This document shows, in pieces, positions 42,952 to 51,578 of a DNA stretch of 64,000 bases. The stretch's first letter is position 1. The number at the start of each line of letters is the position of its first letter. Both the position numbers and the translations under genes were made by a program. Origin of the DNA: Bacteroidota bacterium (GTDB lineage Bacteria; Bacteroidota; Bacteroidia; Flavobacteriales; Weeksellaceae); NCBI GenBank assembly GCA_023394415.1, contig JAEXAR010000035.1, positions 72,523 through 136,522 on the forward strand, given 5' to 3'. The notes under the pieces are model-generated. The model was not told the DNA's origin, ran no database searches, and saw nothing but the letters and a program-made list of their open reading frames with translations.

Positions 42952-45879
42952 TTAGTTGACTTCCTTTATGATTTTTATACCTTCTTCTCCTTCAATTGCT
43001 AAAACATAAGTCGCTGGCAGCAAGATTGACAGATCTATTTTATTCAGCATTATTGTTCCTGAATTAATTAATCTGCCAGACATATCGTAAACTTTATACA
43101 AAGTTCCATCTTTAACATTTGTTGTATAAATAAAATCCATAAAAGGATTAGGGTAAGCAATAACTTTGTCCTGATAATATAGTGGTGCATTGCTGAATAC
43201 AATTTTATAATCTTCAACCTCACCAAAATAAAACTGCTCGCAAGGCATTGGCAATTCCGAACCCACTTTTAAAGAAACTCTCATCAAAACACCATTCTGA
43301 TTAACCGAAGCGTCTGCAGGTATAGAAAATGCTGACACTATCTCGGATTCTATAGTATTGGCAACTGCCAAAATCTGTTCAGAAGCTGCATACACACCAT
43401 CACCGTTAAAATCAATCCACGCTGCAACACTTACCGGAGTTTTGTCTCCCACCCATTTTGGAGTAACTCGAATACTATAAGATTTGGTATTTTTATTAAG
43501 ATATAGCGTATATTGACTTAATCCTGAAAAATCGGTATAGCTAGAAGATCCTGATGAATTTACAAACCTGTCAATTTCAACTTTTTGAATATACTCATTG
43601 GTTCCACTGGTAGAAGATGATGCACAATTACTTTGCAATAATGTTGTAAAATTAGAATTGGCAGTGTATGCAGACTCTGAAGACAAACAGGTACTTTTAA
43701 CCCTGAATTCATAAGTTTTACCAGATTCCAGATTGGTTAGATTTACAGAATTAGTCTTAAGATTGAGTACTGTATAATTGGTATCACCAGTTTTTCTATA
43801 TTCAAAAACATAAGAATTGATGGCAGGAACTATATCCCATGAAACAGTAGCACCGGTATAAGTAATGCTTGAAATTTTAACATTCTGGGGCACTGTTGCA
43901 GTACACGAAGAAGGTAAAACAATATTTATTTTTGGTGAAACGGCGTAAAAAACATTCCCTAAAGCCTCAATCCTAAACTGAAGGTTGGTTTGCCCAACTA
44001 AAGAAATAGGCAACACAATACTCTCTGATCCATCATTTGCTGTAGATGCTGCCAACAAAATCCAATTTGCACCATTATCTGTAGTATACGTAATTTTTAC
44101 ATTTGCAGCATTGTAAGGTGTAGTATTGGTTTTTACAACATCCCAGTTTAAAGTATTAGCAACGCCGGCATAATAATTCTCTCCCGCAACAATATTTATT
44201 TTAAAAGGTCCGTCAGCTCCTACAATAATTTTCTGATTCGAAAAGTTGGTTTGTTGCTGCATTTTATCCGGATTATTATCCCGAACGGTAATTCTGTAAT
44301 TAGTATCTCTTGCAACATTTGATACGCTTTCCCAATCGCTTTTACTGGTTAAGATTCCTGACAGTACCAAAGATTGTTTTGGAAAAAACCTCATAGGTGA
44401 AGAAACGGGTGGCAAAGAACGGAATAAAGCTCCTGTAACATTATTTCCTGTAGTTGTATTGATGGGTGATGTTGCATGATCAATCTGCTCCCAAGTATAA
44501 GTTAAAGGATTATTTTCCACATCTGCAGCAGTGGCTGTAAGCACAAAAGCTGTAGATCGGGGAATTGTAAAATCATTCATGGCTGATATTACAGGAAGAT
44601 TGTTAGCTATTGCTGTTTCAACATCACAAGTTTTAGAAATTAAATTATTTTGAATTTGAGATATGCTAATACGATGAAAATAAGGGTCTGTATTTGGTTG
44701 AACGTCTGCGGTAGTAATTCCGGCATATCCCATTACTGTAGAGCCAGAACCGGGTTCTATGTTGGAATTATAATTTTCAAGTTGATGTGAAAAAGTATGC
44801 GTTGCTCCCAATTGATGCCCGATTTCGTGAGTAACATAATCCACATCAAAAACGTTTCCGGCAGGTATTCCGTTGGCAGGTGAAGTGTACGCACTTCCTT
44901 TATAATTTGTAGGGTAACCATTTGTATCAAGACTCAAATCATTAGTACAGACACAGCCAATACATCTAGCGTTTCCACCTCCACCTGTTGCCCCAAAAAG
45001 GTGTCCAATATCGAATTTATCATCCCCAATGTTGTTATGAAGCGTATTCATCAACTCTGTTGCCCAAATTCCGTTTACACCGGTGCTTGCGTTGGAGTAA
45101 GGATCAGTAGCAGCATCCGTAAAAATAATCTGTGGGAAATCCTGTAAAATTAATCTTGTAGCAAGATCACGTTCCAAAATTCCATTTACTGTAGTTAAGG
45201 TTGCATTGATGGCTGCTAATGCTTGCGGAACACCTCCAAAGTAGTTGGTATATTCTGCGGTAGTAGAGATTGCTAACCTTAATGTTCTGAATTTCCTATC
45301 GGATGATGCTCCAAAATTTACAGCATTAAACGAAGCATTTTTATTGGTGGCATACAGCTGATTCAATTGCTTTTTTGAAACCAATGATTCCTCAACAGAA
45401 CACTGAAAAGGCTTACCTGAAGCAGATTTATTACTTTTAGGTAAAACGCCAAATACAGAATTTGAAAAATCAACCGCCTCAATAAATTCGTAATTCCCAT
45501 TCCTTACAATCATCGACTGAAAATTCTTTCCCGATAAACTGAAACGGATATATTTAGAAGGATCATCAATCCCAACTCCAACATAAGAACCCAAATCATA
45601 TTTTTGAGCAAGAGAAGCTACCACAACCGGTGCACTATAAACCGCAAATCGTTCTATAGTGCCATCTAAAACAGGGATTTGAATCTCAATAGATTTCGTG
45701 TTTCGTCCGGTTTCAGAAGCATTTTTTAGTTTTGCTTTGAGTTGTGGAACATCAAGTGTGTAGAATTCTTTTGCTTTTATTTCGGGGCGTATTTTTGCAG
45801 TGTTTGCCACAGGATTCCATTGTGCAAAGAAAATCCCGAAAATAAAAACGCAAAGGAGACTGATCAATTTTTGATTCAC
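42952..45879 (-). CDS. Type IX secreted reprolysin-like zinc metalloprotease
   Basis: Extracellular protease, 975 residues. Signal peptide MNQKLISLLCVFIFGIFFAQ; the prodomain runs to about 190. The metzincin zinc site HEIGHQLGATHTFSH lies near 350, with the Met-turn VMGYAGI near 375. A fibronectin type III domain follows (CTATVPQNVKISSITYTGATVSW, in pieces, near 660-745), then a GEVED-type domain (FYFGEVEDYKIVF near 890). The C-terminal type IX sorting domain is AYPNPFMDFIYTTN to the end. The start codon is GTG, in an ATGTGA overlap. Its own minus-7 element lies just upstream. Confidence 0.92.
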   Translation of the reverse strand: MNQKLISLLCVFIFGIFFAQWNPVANTAKIRPEIKAKEFYTLDVPQLKAKLKNASETGRNTKSIEIQIPVLDGTIERFAVYSAPVVVASLAQKYDLGSYVGVGIDDPSKYIRFSLSGKNFQSMIVRNGNYEFIEAVDFSNSVFGVLPKSNKSASGKPFQCSVEESLVSKKQLNQLYATNKNASFNAVNFGASSDRKFRTLRLAISTTAEYTNYFGGVPQALAAINATLTTVNGILERDLATRLILQDFPQIIFTDAATDPYSNASTGVNGIWATELMNTLHNNIGDDKFDIGHLFGATGGGGNARCIGCVCTNDLSLDTNGYPTNYKGSAYTSPANGIPAGNVFDVDYVTHEIGHQLGATHTFSHQLENYNSNIEPGSGSTVMGYAGITTADVQPNTDPYFHRISISQIQNNLISKTCDVETAIANNLPVISAMNDFTIPRSTAFVLTATAADVENNPLTYTWEQIDHATSPINTTTGNNVTGALFRSLPPVSSPMRFFPKQSLVLSGILTSKSDWESVSNVARDTNYRITVRDNNPDKMQQQTNFSNQKIIVGADGPFKINIVAGENYYAGVANTLNWDVVKTNTTPYNAANVKITYTTDNGANWILLAASTANDGSESIVLPISLVGQTNLQFRIEALGNVFYAVSPKINIVLPSSCTATVPQNVKISSITYTGATVSWDIVPAINSYVFEYRKTGDTNYTVLNLKTNSVNLTNLESGKTYEFRVKSTCLSSESAYTANSNFTTLLQSNCASSSTSGTNEYIQKVEIDRFVNSSGSSSYTDFSGLSQYTLYLNKNTKSYSIRVTPKWVGDKTPVSVAAWIDFNGDGVYAASEQILAVANTIESEIVSAFSIPADASVNQNGVLMRVSLKVGSELPMPCEQFYFGEVEDYKIVFSNAPLYYQDKVIAYPNPFMDFIYTTNVKDGTLYKVYDMSGRLINSGTIMLNKIDLSILLPATYVLAIEGEEGIKIIKEVN

Positions 45880-45895
45880 ATCTGTAGATTTATTG

Positions 45896-45903
45896 CAAAA
45901 TTA
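45896..45903 (-). promoter_or_regulatory. Possible minus-7 element for the reprolysin-like gene
   Basis: TAATTTTG on the minus strand, 17 bases before the GTG start; no distal TTG found. Confidence 0.4.
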
Positions 45904-45958
45904 AATTATTTCGGTTTAAAACTGATTTTTTGAAGGAGATGTTGCTTACCAAGATTAT

Positions 45959-46615
45959 TTAAAATTTATAAGCCACATTCCAAGCAAAACCCATATTAAA
46001 TTTTGCTGAAGATCGACCAAAACCCGGAACAATCATCGGTTTGATGTCTTCCTGTTTTGTGGTGGCAACCAAATATTTGGGCTGCACATTCACATCGATA
46101 TAAAAATTACTGTCAAACAACTGTACTCTACCGCCAATTCCAGCTTCGAGCCAATAAGACGACTGTGTAGAAGCTGGGAAACTTAAATAAGAATCTCCAC
46201 CTTGGCTTCCACGTACCGGAACTTTCATATATTCCTGATTATAAAATGCCACTCCTATTTTCGTCCCGGCATAAAATCCGTTGAATTCATTTTCGGGATC
46301 TTTCATCAGCATATAGAAACCACCTAGTTTAGCGAAAAAACCATTGGATTTGGCATCATAACCATTCTTTTGGTAAACATTGCTTTCAAAACCTAAATCT
46401 GCAACAGCGTGAATGTCTTTTTTAACTTTTGTAGAAACGAAACCCTGAAATACTTTTCTTTTTGAGAATATTCCCAAACCTGCATTCAGCACATCAAAAC
46501 CCACCATAAAATTAGGTTCATACTGATATTTTACTTTTACTGAATCTACTTTTTGAGCCTGAACAACAGAAAATAAGAAACTAAAAAATAAGGTAAAGAT
46601 GAGCGCTTTTTTCAT
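45959..46615 (-). CDS. DUF6048 family outer-membrane-type protein
   Basis: Unknown function, 218 residues from MKKALIFTLFFSFLFSVVQAQ, a signal peptide. The rest is amphipathic strands typical of a small beta-barrel (FNGFYAGTKIGVAFYNQEY, WLEAGIGGRVQLFDSNFYIDVNV in pieces), ending with an aromatic residue (WNVAYKF) as outer-membrane barrels do. The start overlaps the upstream DUF6452 gene by 35 bases, so the two are translationally coupled. I recall this pair next to rlmD in Flavobacteriia. Confidence 0.8.
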   Translation of the reverse strand: MKKALIFTLFFSFLFSVVQAQKVDSVKVKYQYEPNFMVGFDVLNAGLGIFSKRKVFQGFVSTKVKKDIHAVADLGFESNVYQKNGYDAKSNGFFAKLGGFYMLMKDPENEFNGFYAGTKIGVAFYNQEYMKVPVRGSQGGDSYLSFPASTQSSYWLEAGIGGRVQLFDSNFYIDVNVQPKYLVATTKQEDIKPMIVPGFGRSSAKFNMGFAWNVAYKF

Positions 46616-47051
46616 TGATGATTTCGGTTTGTATAGGTTCAAGGTTTGTTACAGGATTAGGTGTTTGCAAAGTAGAAGTGACATCCTTATAAAGTTTTTT
46701 GAAACCGCATGCCGGAGAAACGTACTGTGATTCAGAAGTGTAATTAATCCTGATTTTAGATTTTGTTCCATTTTCTTCTGTCTGTATAAAAATATCGGTA
46801 TACGGATTGTTATCAACCCTCAAAGGTATGAGAACTGAATCTACTAAAGCCTGATTCAGAACTGTTTTTTCGCCACTGCCATAATCTACGCCTACAATCA
46901 ATTTATTCAGCTTCAAAAGTTTGTTATTTTGGCTTTCTTTAAATTTTAATTTCAGCCGAGGTGTTGCTTCACCGCTTACACAGATGTCATCATCGGAATT
47001 GCAGGAAACTGCCACCAACAACATGAATATTATAAAGAAAATTCTTTTCAT
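46581..47051 (-). CDS. DUF6452 family lipoprotein
   Basis: Unknown function, 156 residues. The lipoprotein signal is MKRIFFIIFMLLVAVSCNSDDD, with Cys17 as the lipidation site. The body has CVSGEATPRLKLKFK near 24 and ends with a short strand region (SPACGFKKLYKDV). Its end overlaps the DUF6048 gene, and the two probably act together at the outer membrane, which is inference. A 106-base palindrome separates it from the metalloprotease gene upstream. Confidence 0.8.
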   Translation of the reverse strand: MKRIFFIIFMLLVAVSCNSDDDICVSGEATPRLKLKFKESQNNKLLKLNKLIVGVDYGSGEKTVLNQALVDSVLIPLRVDNNPYTDIFIQTEENGTKSKIRINYTSESQYVSPACGFKKLYKDVTSTLQTPNPVTNLEPIQTEIINEKSAHLYLIF

Positions 47052-47080
47052 TCTTTTTAAAACTTACATTCTGAATTAAT

Positions 47081-47186
47081 AAACCACATAGTCACATAGA
47101 ATTTCGAGCAACTAAATTAAATAAAGTAAAATAGTTTTGCTATTTAAACTTTATAAAAAGTTCTAATCTATATGATTATGTGGTTT
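47081..47186. repeat. 106-base imperfect palindrome with AAACCACATA ends
   Basis: Twenty-base ends AAACCACATAGTCACATAGA and TCTATATGATTATGTGGTTT are inverted with three mismatches. The interior also pairs (AAAGT AAAATAG / CTATTT AAACTTT). It could form a long hairpin between two same-strand genes; whether it is a small mobile element or a terminator-like RNA is open. Confidence 0.65.
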
Positions 47187-47199
47187 AAGTAAGGTTTAC

Positions 47200-49713
47200 T
47201 TAATTTTTAGGGTCTAAAGCCTTCTCGATTTTATAGTTTAAATCCTCATAATGATAACGGTTCATTTGGTCTGCGGAAGAGGCTTTTTGTTGAAGTTCTG
47301 CCTTCAAATCTTTCAGCGTACCACGAACAACCGCCTGTACATCAGAATTATCGGAAATTGATAATGACATTCCTCTTCCTGAAACAACCGGAATACTTGT
47401 TCTCGGAGAAATCAACCCCACCATATCATTAATATAATTTCTCTGTAGGTTTCTTCTATAAATATCGGGACTCGTACCGTTGAATATATTATTTTTCAAA
47501 TCGTTCATATATTCGAAAAGGCTGTAAGCATTAGGATCAACCGATTGAGACACATACATTTTCTGCAAAACCATTGGGCTCAAAATTCTGTTGAGAACAC
47601 TATTTTGAAGATTTTCGACCACCTGAATCGGAGATTTTGTTGTTTTATCAAATACATCTTGCTTCAGTAACCAAGTTGGTGTTTCAAAAATATTTTTATT
47701 CAAGAAATCGAGGGCTCTTTTCTGTTCTGCTTTTGATACCACTTGATAAACTGCACCAGATTGATCTGTTGTTTTAAGCGTCTCCATTTCACCGCCGATA
47801 TATTTGGAAACGTGTCCTAAATATCTGGTAAACTGGCCTGTAACCTGATCATACATAATGGAATAATCATCGTAATTTTCATTAGCTCTTTCTGTCCATT
47901 TATCAAGATTATCTACAATTCTCTGAAGGTTTTTAATGCCGTAATTTCCTGCAAGCACAGGATCATCACCAATTTGCTCACTTTGTGAACGCGGATCAAA
48001 CGGATTGGATTCGGTGCCAAACCAAAGTCTTGGGTTTTCTAATTTATTAATCACCCATTTGTTCAAGTGTGGCTTTTCAGCTTCGGGAGAGTTAAACTGC
48101 GGAAATCTTCTGTAGCCCCATTCTATAGCCCAATTATCATAATCACCAATTCTTGGCATCATTCCACTGTCACCTATTTTATCTTCAGGTTGTGCCACAT
48201 AGTTGAATCGGGCATAATCCATAATTGAAGGGGTATGTCCATTTTTCTCCAACCATTTTTTATCCCTTAATTTTTCAACCGGAACAGTAGAGCTGGAACC
48301 GAAATTATGTCTTAATCCAAGGGTATGACCAACTTCGTGTGAAGATACAAATCGGATTAACTCACCCATCAGTTTTTCATCAAATTCCATTTTTCTAGCT
48401 CTTGGATCACTTGGCGAAGCCTGAATAAAATACCAATTCCTCAAAAGATTCATCACATTATGATACCAGTTGATATGGCTCTCAAGAATTTCCCCGGTTC
48501 TTGGATCAGAAATGGAAGGACCTGAAGCATTAGGCACATCAGAAGGTTTGTAAACAATAGCCGAGAATCTTGCATCTTCAAGGCTCCATTCCGGATCATC
48601 TTTGGCATTCGGAATTTTAGCATAAATGGCATTTTTGAAACCTGCTTTTTCAAAAGCTGATTTCCAATCGTCTACACCCTGCATTAAATAAGGAACCCAT
48701 TTTTTTGGTGTTGCCGGATCTATGTAAAATACAATAGGTTTTGCCGGTTCTACCAATTCTCCGCGCTTATATTTTTCTAAATCCTGTGGTTTTGGTTCAA
48801 GCCTCCATCTTTTGATAACAGAAACTTTTTTCACACCTTGTGGATCGAGATCAAAATCGGTATAACCCACTGTAAAATAACCAACTCTCGGATCATAATA
48901 TCTGGCTTGCATCTTATTTTCAGGAAGAAGCACCAATGATGAGTTAATTTCTACTGTGTAATTACCACTGATTTCGGGTTTATCTGCACCAGGAGCAAAT
49001 GAAGCATTGCCCAATGTCTTGGCAAATGTTTTAGTAGTGTTGATTTCAAGATTATTAGGGAAAGATTTTATGAAATTCACAAAAGATTTATCTTTCTGAA
49101 ATGATCCAACTTTGAAATTTTTCTTATAGGCAGTTTCAAAAGAAACCAACTCATTATCTGCATTTACAAGATCGGTTACCTCTATCACAGAAGATTTTTT
49201 ATCATCACTGTAAGCCTTAATATCAAAAACCTGAACGATAGACTGCGTATTATTGCGCATCACAGAATTATACATTTCCGATTTGGAATCGGCAGCATAA
49301 TCGTCATAAGAAATAGAACGAATGAAAATTTTGTCCTGTGGACCTTTTTCAAAGATAATCACGCTTTCAGAAATCTGATCTCCAGCGTAACCTATAAATC
49401 CCGAACGCATTCCTGCTGCTGCTTTGGTTAATCTGCTTACAACCAGGAAATCTTTTTTCAATACACTATTCGGAATTTCAAAGTAATATTTATCTTCAAT
49501 CTTGTGAACAGTTATTACACCTTGATCGCTCACTGCTTTCGCGGTGATGATGTCTTTATAAGGTTTAATTTTTTCCGGTTTTTTATCTTTTGCTGCTGCA
49601 TCCGGCGTTTTTGCCTTTACAGTATCTGTCTTGGGTTTTTCAGTTTGTGCCAACATATTTGGTGAGGCTACTGCCAGCACCAAAACTGCGACAAGTGCAT
49701 TAAATTTCTTCAT
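47200..49713 (-). CDS. Large exported zinc-dependent metalloprotease (DUF5117/DUF4953 type)
   Basis: 837 residues with signal peptide MKKFNALVAVLVLAVASPNMLAQ, followed by a Lys/Pro-rich linker. The zinc site HEVGHTLGLRHNFGSS lies near 459, and SIMDYARFNYVAQPED near 500 is the Met-turn region of this family. The N-terminal half carries the KYYFEIPNSVLKKDFLVVSRL stretch seen in DUF5117/DUF5118 proteins. These are widespread in Bacteroidota as exported proteases of unknown substrate. No type IX sorting domain is evident, so it may stay in the periplasm. It sits between rlmD and the DUF6452-DUF6048 pair. Confidence 0.88.
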   Translation of the reverse strand: MKKFNALVAVLVLAVASPNMLAQTEKPKTDTVKAKTPDAAAKDKKPEKIKPYKDIITAKAVSDQGVITVHKIEDKYYFEIPNSVLKKDFLVVSRLTKAAAGMRSGFIGYAGDQISESVIIFEKGPQDKIFIRSISYDDYAADSKSEMYNSVMRNNTQSIVQVFDIKAYSDDKKSSVIEVTDLVNADNELVSFETAYKKNFKVGSFQKDKSFVNFIKSFPNNLEINTTKTFAKTLGNASFAPGADKPEISGNYTVEINSSLVLLPENKMQARYYDPRVGYFTVGYTDFDLDPQGVKKVSVIKRWRLEPKPQDLEKYKRGELVEPAKPIVFYIDPATPKKWVPYLMQGVDDWKSAFEKAGFKNAIYAKIPNAKDDPEWSLEDARFSAIVYKPSDVPNASGPSISDPRTGEILESHINWYHNVMNLLRNWYFIQASPSDPRARKMEFDEKLMGELIRFVSSHEVGHTLGLRHNFGSSSTVPVEKLRDKKWLEKNGHTPSIMDYARFNYVAQPEDKIGDSGMMPRIGDYDNWAIEWGYRRFPQFNSPEAEKPHLNKWVINKLENPRLWFGTESNPFDPRSQSEQIGDDPVLAGNYGIKNLQRIVDNLDKWTERANENYDDYSIMYDQVTGQFTRYLGHVSKYIGGEMETLKTTDQSGAVYQVVSKAEQKRALDFLNKNIFETPTWLLKQDVFDKTTKSPIQVVENLQNSVLNRILSPMVLQKMYVSQSVDPNAYSLFEYMNDLKNNIFNGTSPDIYRRNLQRNYINDMVGLISPRTSIPVVSGRGMSLSISDNSDVQAVVRGTLKDLKAELQQKASSADQMNRYHYEDLNYKIEKALDPKN

Positions 49714-49785
49714 ATACAGGTAAATTTTGTTAAAGATAACAAAAAAACCTATTTTTTGAATAGTATTAATAACTTAAGATAGAAA

Positions 49786-51195
49786 TTAAATTTTTTCCAG
49801 AAGAGCAATATTTTCTACGTGATGTGTTTGTGGGAACATATCTACCGGAAGAATTTTTACCACTCTGTATATCTCTTTCATCAACGCCAAATCTCTCGCC
49901 TGCGTTGCTGAATTACAGCTTACATAAACAATTCTTTCAGGTTGTAGTTTTAAGATTTGTTCCACAACTTTTTGATGCATACCATCTCTCGGAGGATCAG
50001 TTATTAAAACATCTGCTTTTGGATGATTTTGTAAGAATTCTTCAGTGAAAACCTCTTTCATATCGCCGCAATAGAATGTACAGTTGGTCAATCCATTCAG
50101 TTTGGCGTGTTCTGTAGCTGCATCAATAGCTTCCTGCACGGATTCGATACCGATAACCTGTTTTGCATTTCTGGCAACATATTGCGCAATAGTTCCGGTG
50201 CCTGTATACAAGTCATAAACCACTTCATCACCTTTTAAATCAGCAAATTCCAGCGTTTTTCTGTAAAGGTTGAGTGCCTGTTTATAATTGGTTTGAAAGA
50301 ACGATTTCGGACCAATTTTGAATTGTAGCCCATCCATTTCTTCCATCAAAAAGCCTTCACCGAAATAGGTTTGCACATCCAGATCGTAGATAGAATCATT
50401 TTGTTTCGGATTAATGGCATACACTAACGTTTTGATTTGTGGGAATTTTTGAAGAAGAAAGTCGAAGAGTTTCTCGCGGTTTTCTTTTTCTTCTCTGAAG
50501 AGTTGAAACAGTACCATCCATTCTCCTTTTGATGTTTGACGCATCATCAGAGTCCGCAGGAAACCTTCTTGGTTTTTTACATCAAAAAAATCAAGCTGAT
50601 GCTCTACGGCGTAATGTTTAACGGCAAGTCTTATGTCGTTGGAAGGGTTTTCCTGAAGCCAACATTCCTTTAAATCCAAAATCTTGCTCCACATTCCCGG
50701 AATGTGAAATCCGAGTGCATTTTTATCATCGATATTTTCTCCTGAATTGACCTCATCCAAGGTAAGCCAACGCGAATCTGAAAAGGAGAACTCCATTTTA
50801 TTTCTGTAAAAATACTGTTCTTCAGAAGCTAAAATCGGTAAGGTTTGAAAATCTTCAATTCCACCAATTCTTCTGATATTGTTCAGAACCTCATTTTCTT
50901 TAAAATCAAGTTGTTTTTCGTAAGATAAATTCTGCCATTTGCATCCGCCACAAACACCAAAATGAATACATTTAGGAGCGACTCTATACGGCGATTGTTC
51001 TAAAATTTCAACGGTTTCAGCTTCAAAATACTTCGATTTTGCCTTTTTTACTCTGGCATTTACTACATCTCCCGGAACAGCTCCCGAAACTAGAACGGTT
51101 TTGCCTTCCTCCGTTTTTCCTACTGCAACACCTTTTGCTCCTGCAGAGGTGAGCTTTATATTTTCAAGAATGAGATTCTTTCTTCTTTTCGACAT
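49786..51195 (-). CDS. rlmD: 23S rRNA (uracil-5-)-methyltransferase RlmD
   Basis: SAM-dependent methylation of a uracil in 23S rRNA (U1939 in E. coli numbering), 469 residues. The TRAM domain comes first. Iron-sulfur cysteines follow in CIHFGVCGGCKWQN near 76-90. SAM-binding VVYDLYTGTGTIAQYVA is near 316. DPPRDGMH near 395 and the catalytic nucleophile in YVSCNSATQARDL near 425 complete the set. A related RlmC or TrmA-type specificity cannot be excluded by eye. It directly follows a small membrane protein gene with no spacing. Confidence 0.92.
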   Translation of the reverse strand: MSKRRKNLILENIKLTSAGAKGVAVGKTEEGKTVLVSGAVPGDVVNARVKKAKSKYFEAETVEILEQSPYRVAPKCIHFGVCGGCKWQNLSYEKQLDFKENEVLNNIRRIGGIEDFQTLPILASEEQYFYRNKMEFSFSDSRWLTLDEVNSGENIDDKNALGFHIPGMWSKILDLKECWLQENPSNDIRLAVKHYAVEHQLDFFDVKNQEGFLRTLMMRQTSKGEWMVLFQLFREEKENREKLFDFLLQKFPQIKTLVYAINPKQNDSIYDLDVQTYFGEGFLMEEMDGLQFKIGPKSFFQTNYKQALNLYRKTLEFADLKGDEVVYDLYTGTGTIAQYVARNAKQVIGIESVQEAIDAATEHAKLNGLTNCTFYCGDMKEVFTEEFLQNHPKADVLITDPPRDGMHQKVVEQILKLQPERIVYVSCNSATQARDLALMKEIYRVVKILPVDMFPQTHHVENIALLEKI

Positions 51196-51423
51196 TTAGT
51201 GTAGTTTATTTTCTTTTTTAATAATAATTGTATTGCGATAATACAAATAAATAATTGAGGCAATGCTACCAAAAAAAGCAAAAGCCACGATCCACATAAA
51301 GGGATTTTTCACGCCATTCCTCACAGCATCAATTATCACTATAAACCAGACGAATAATAAAATTCCCCAACCAATTCCCAAAACTAAATTAGGTGAAAAT
51401 CCTAAAAATTGAATATGAGTCAT
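51196..51423 (-). CDS. Small two-helix membrane protein
   Basis: 75 residues, function unknown. Two hydrophobic segments, VLGIGWGILLFVWFIVIID and FMWIVAFAFFGSIASIIYLYY, are joined by a short basic loop (AVRNGVKNP), and the C-terminus is Lys-rich. Its stop codon abuts the rlmD start with no gap, suggesting co-transcription. It resembles the short membrane anchors seen in PLDc_N-type proteins, but I would not name it. Confidence 0.75.
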   Translation of the reverse strand: MTHIQFLGFSPNLVLGIGWGILLFVWFIVIIDAVRNGVKNPFMWIVAFAFFGSIASIIYLYYRNTIIIKKENKLH

Positions 51424-51443
51424 CTTACAAAATGTACCTATTA

Positions 51444-51451
51444 CAAAAATA
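51444..51451 (-). promoter_or_regulatory. Possible minus-7 element upstream of the small membrane protein and rlmD
   Basis: TATTTTTG on the minus strand, 20 bases before the start; no distal TTG at the normal distance. Confidence 0.4.
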
Positions 51452-51528
51452 AAAACGCGACAATAGCTGCCTGTAAAAGGATTTCTCTTTTAATGATTAA
51501 AGGGTACATAGTATTATTTTTCCAAAAT

Positions 51529-51558
51529 TAAAAAACCTTGTCCAAATGACAAGGTTTT
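51529..51558 (-). terminator. Terminator after the thioredoxin-fold lipoprotein
   Basis: Perfect 11-bp stem AAAACCTTGTC/GACAAGGTTTT with a 5-base loop and a T run on the minus strand. Confidence 0.85.
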
Positions 51559-51578
51559 AACTTTTTGTCTGTGCTGAA

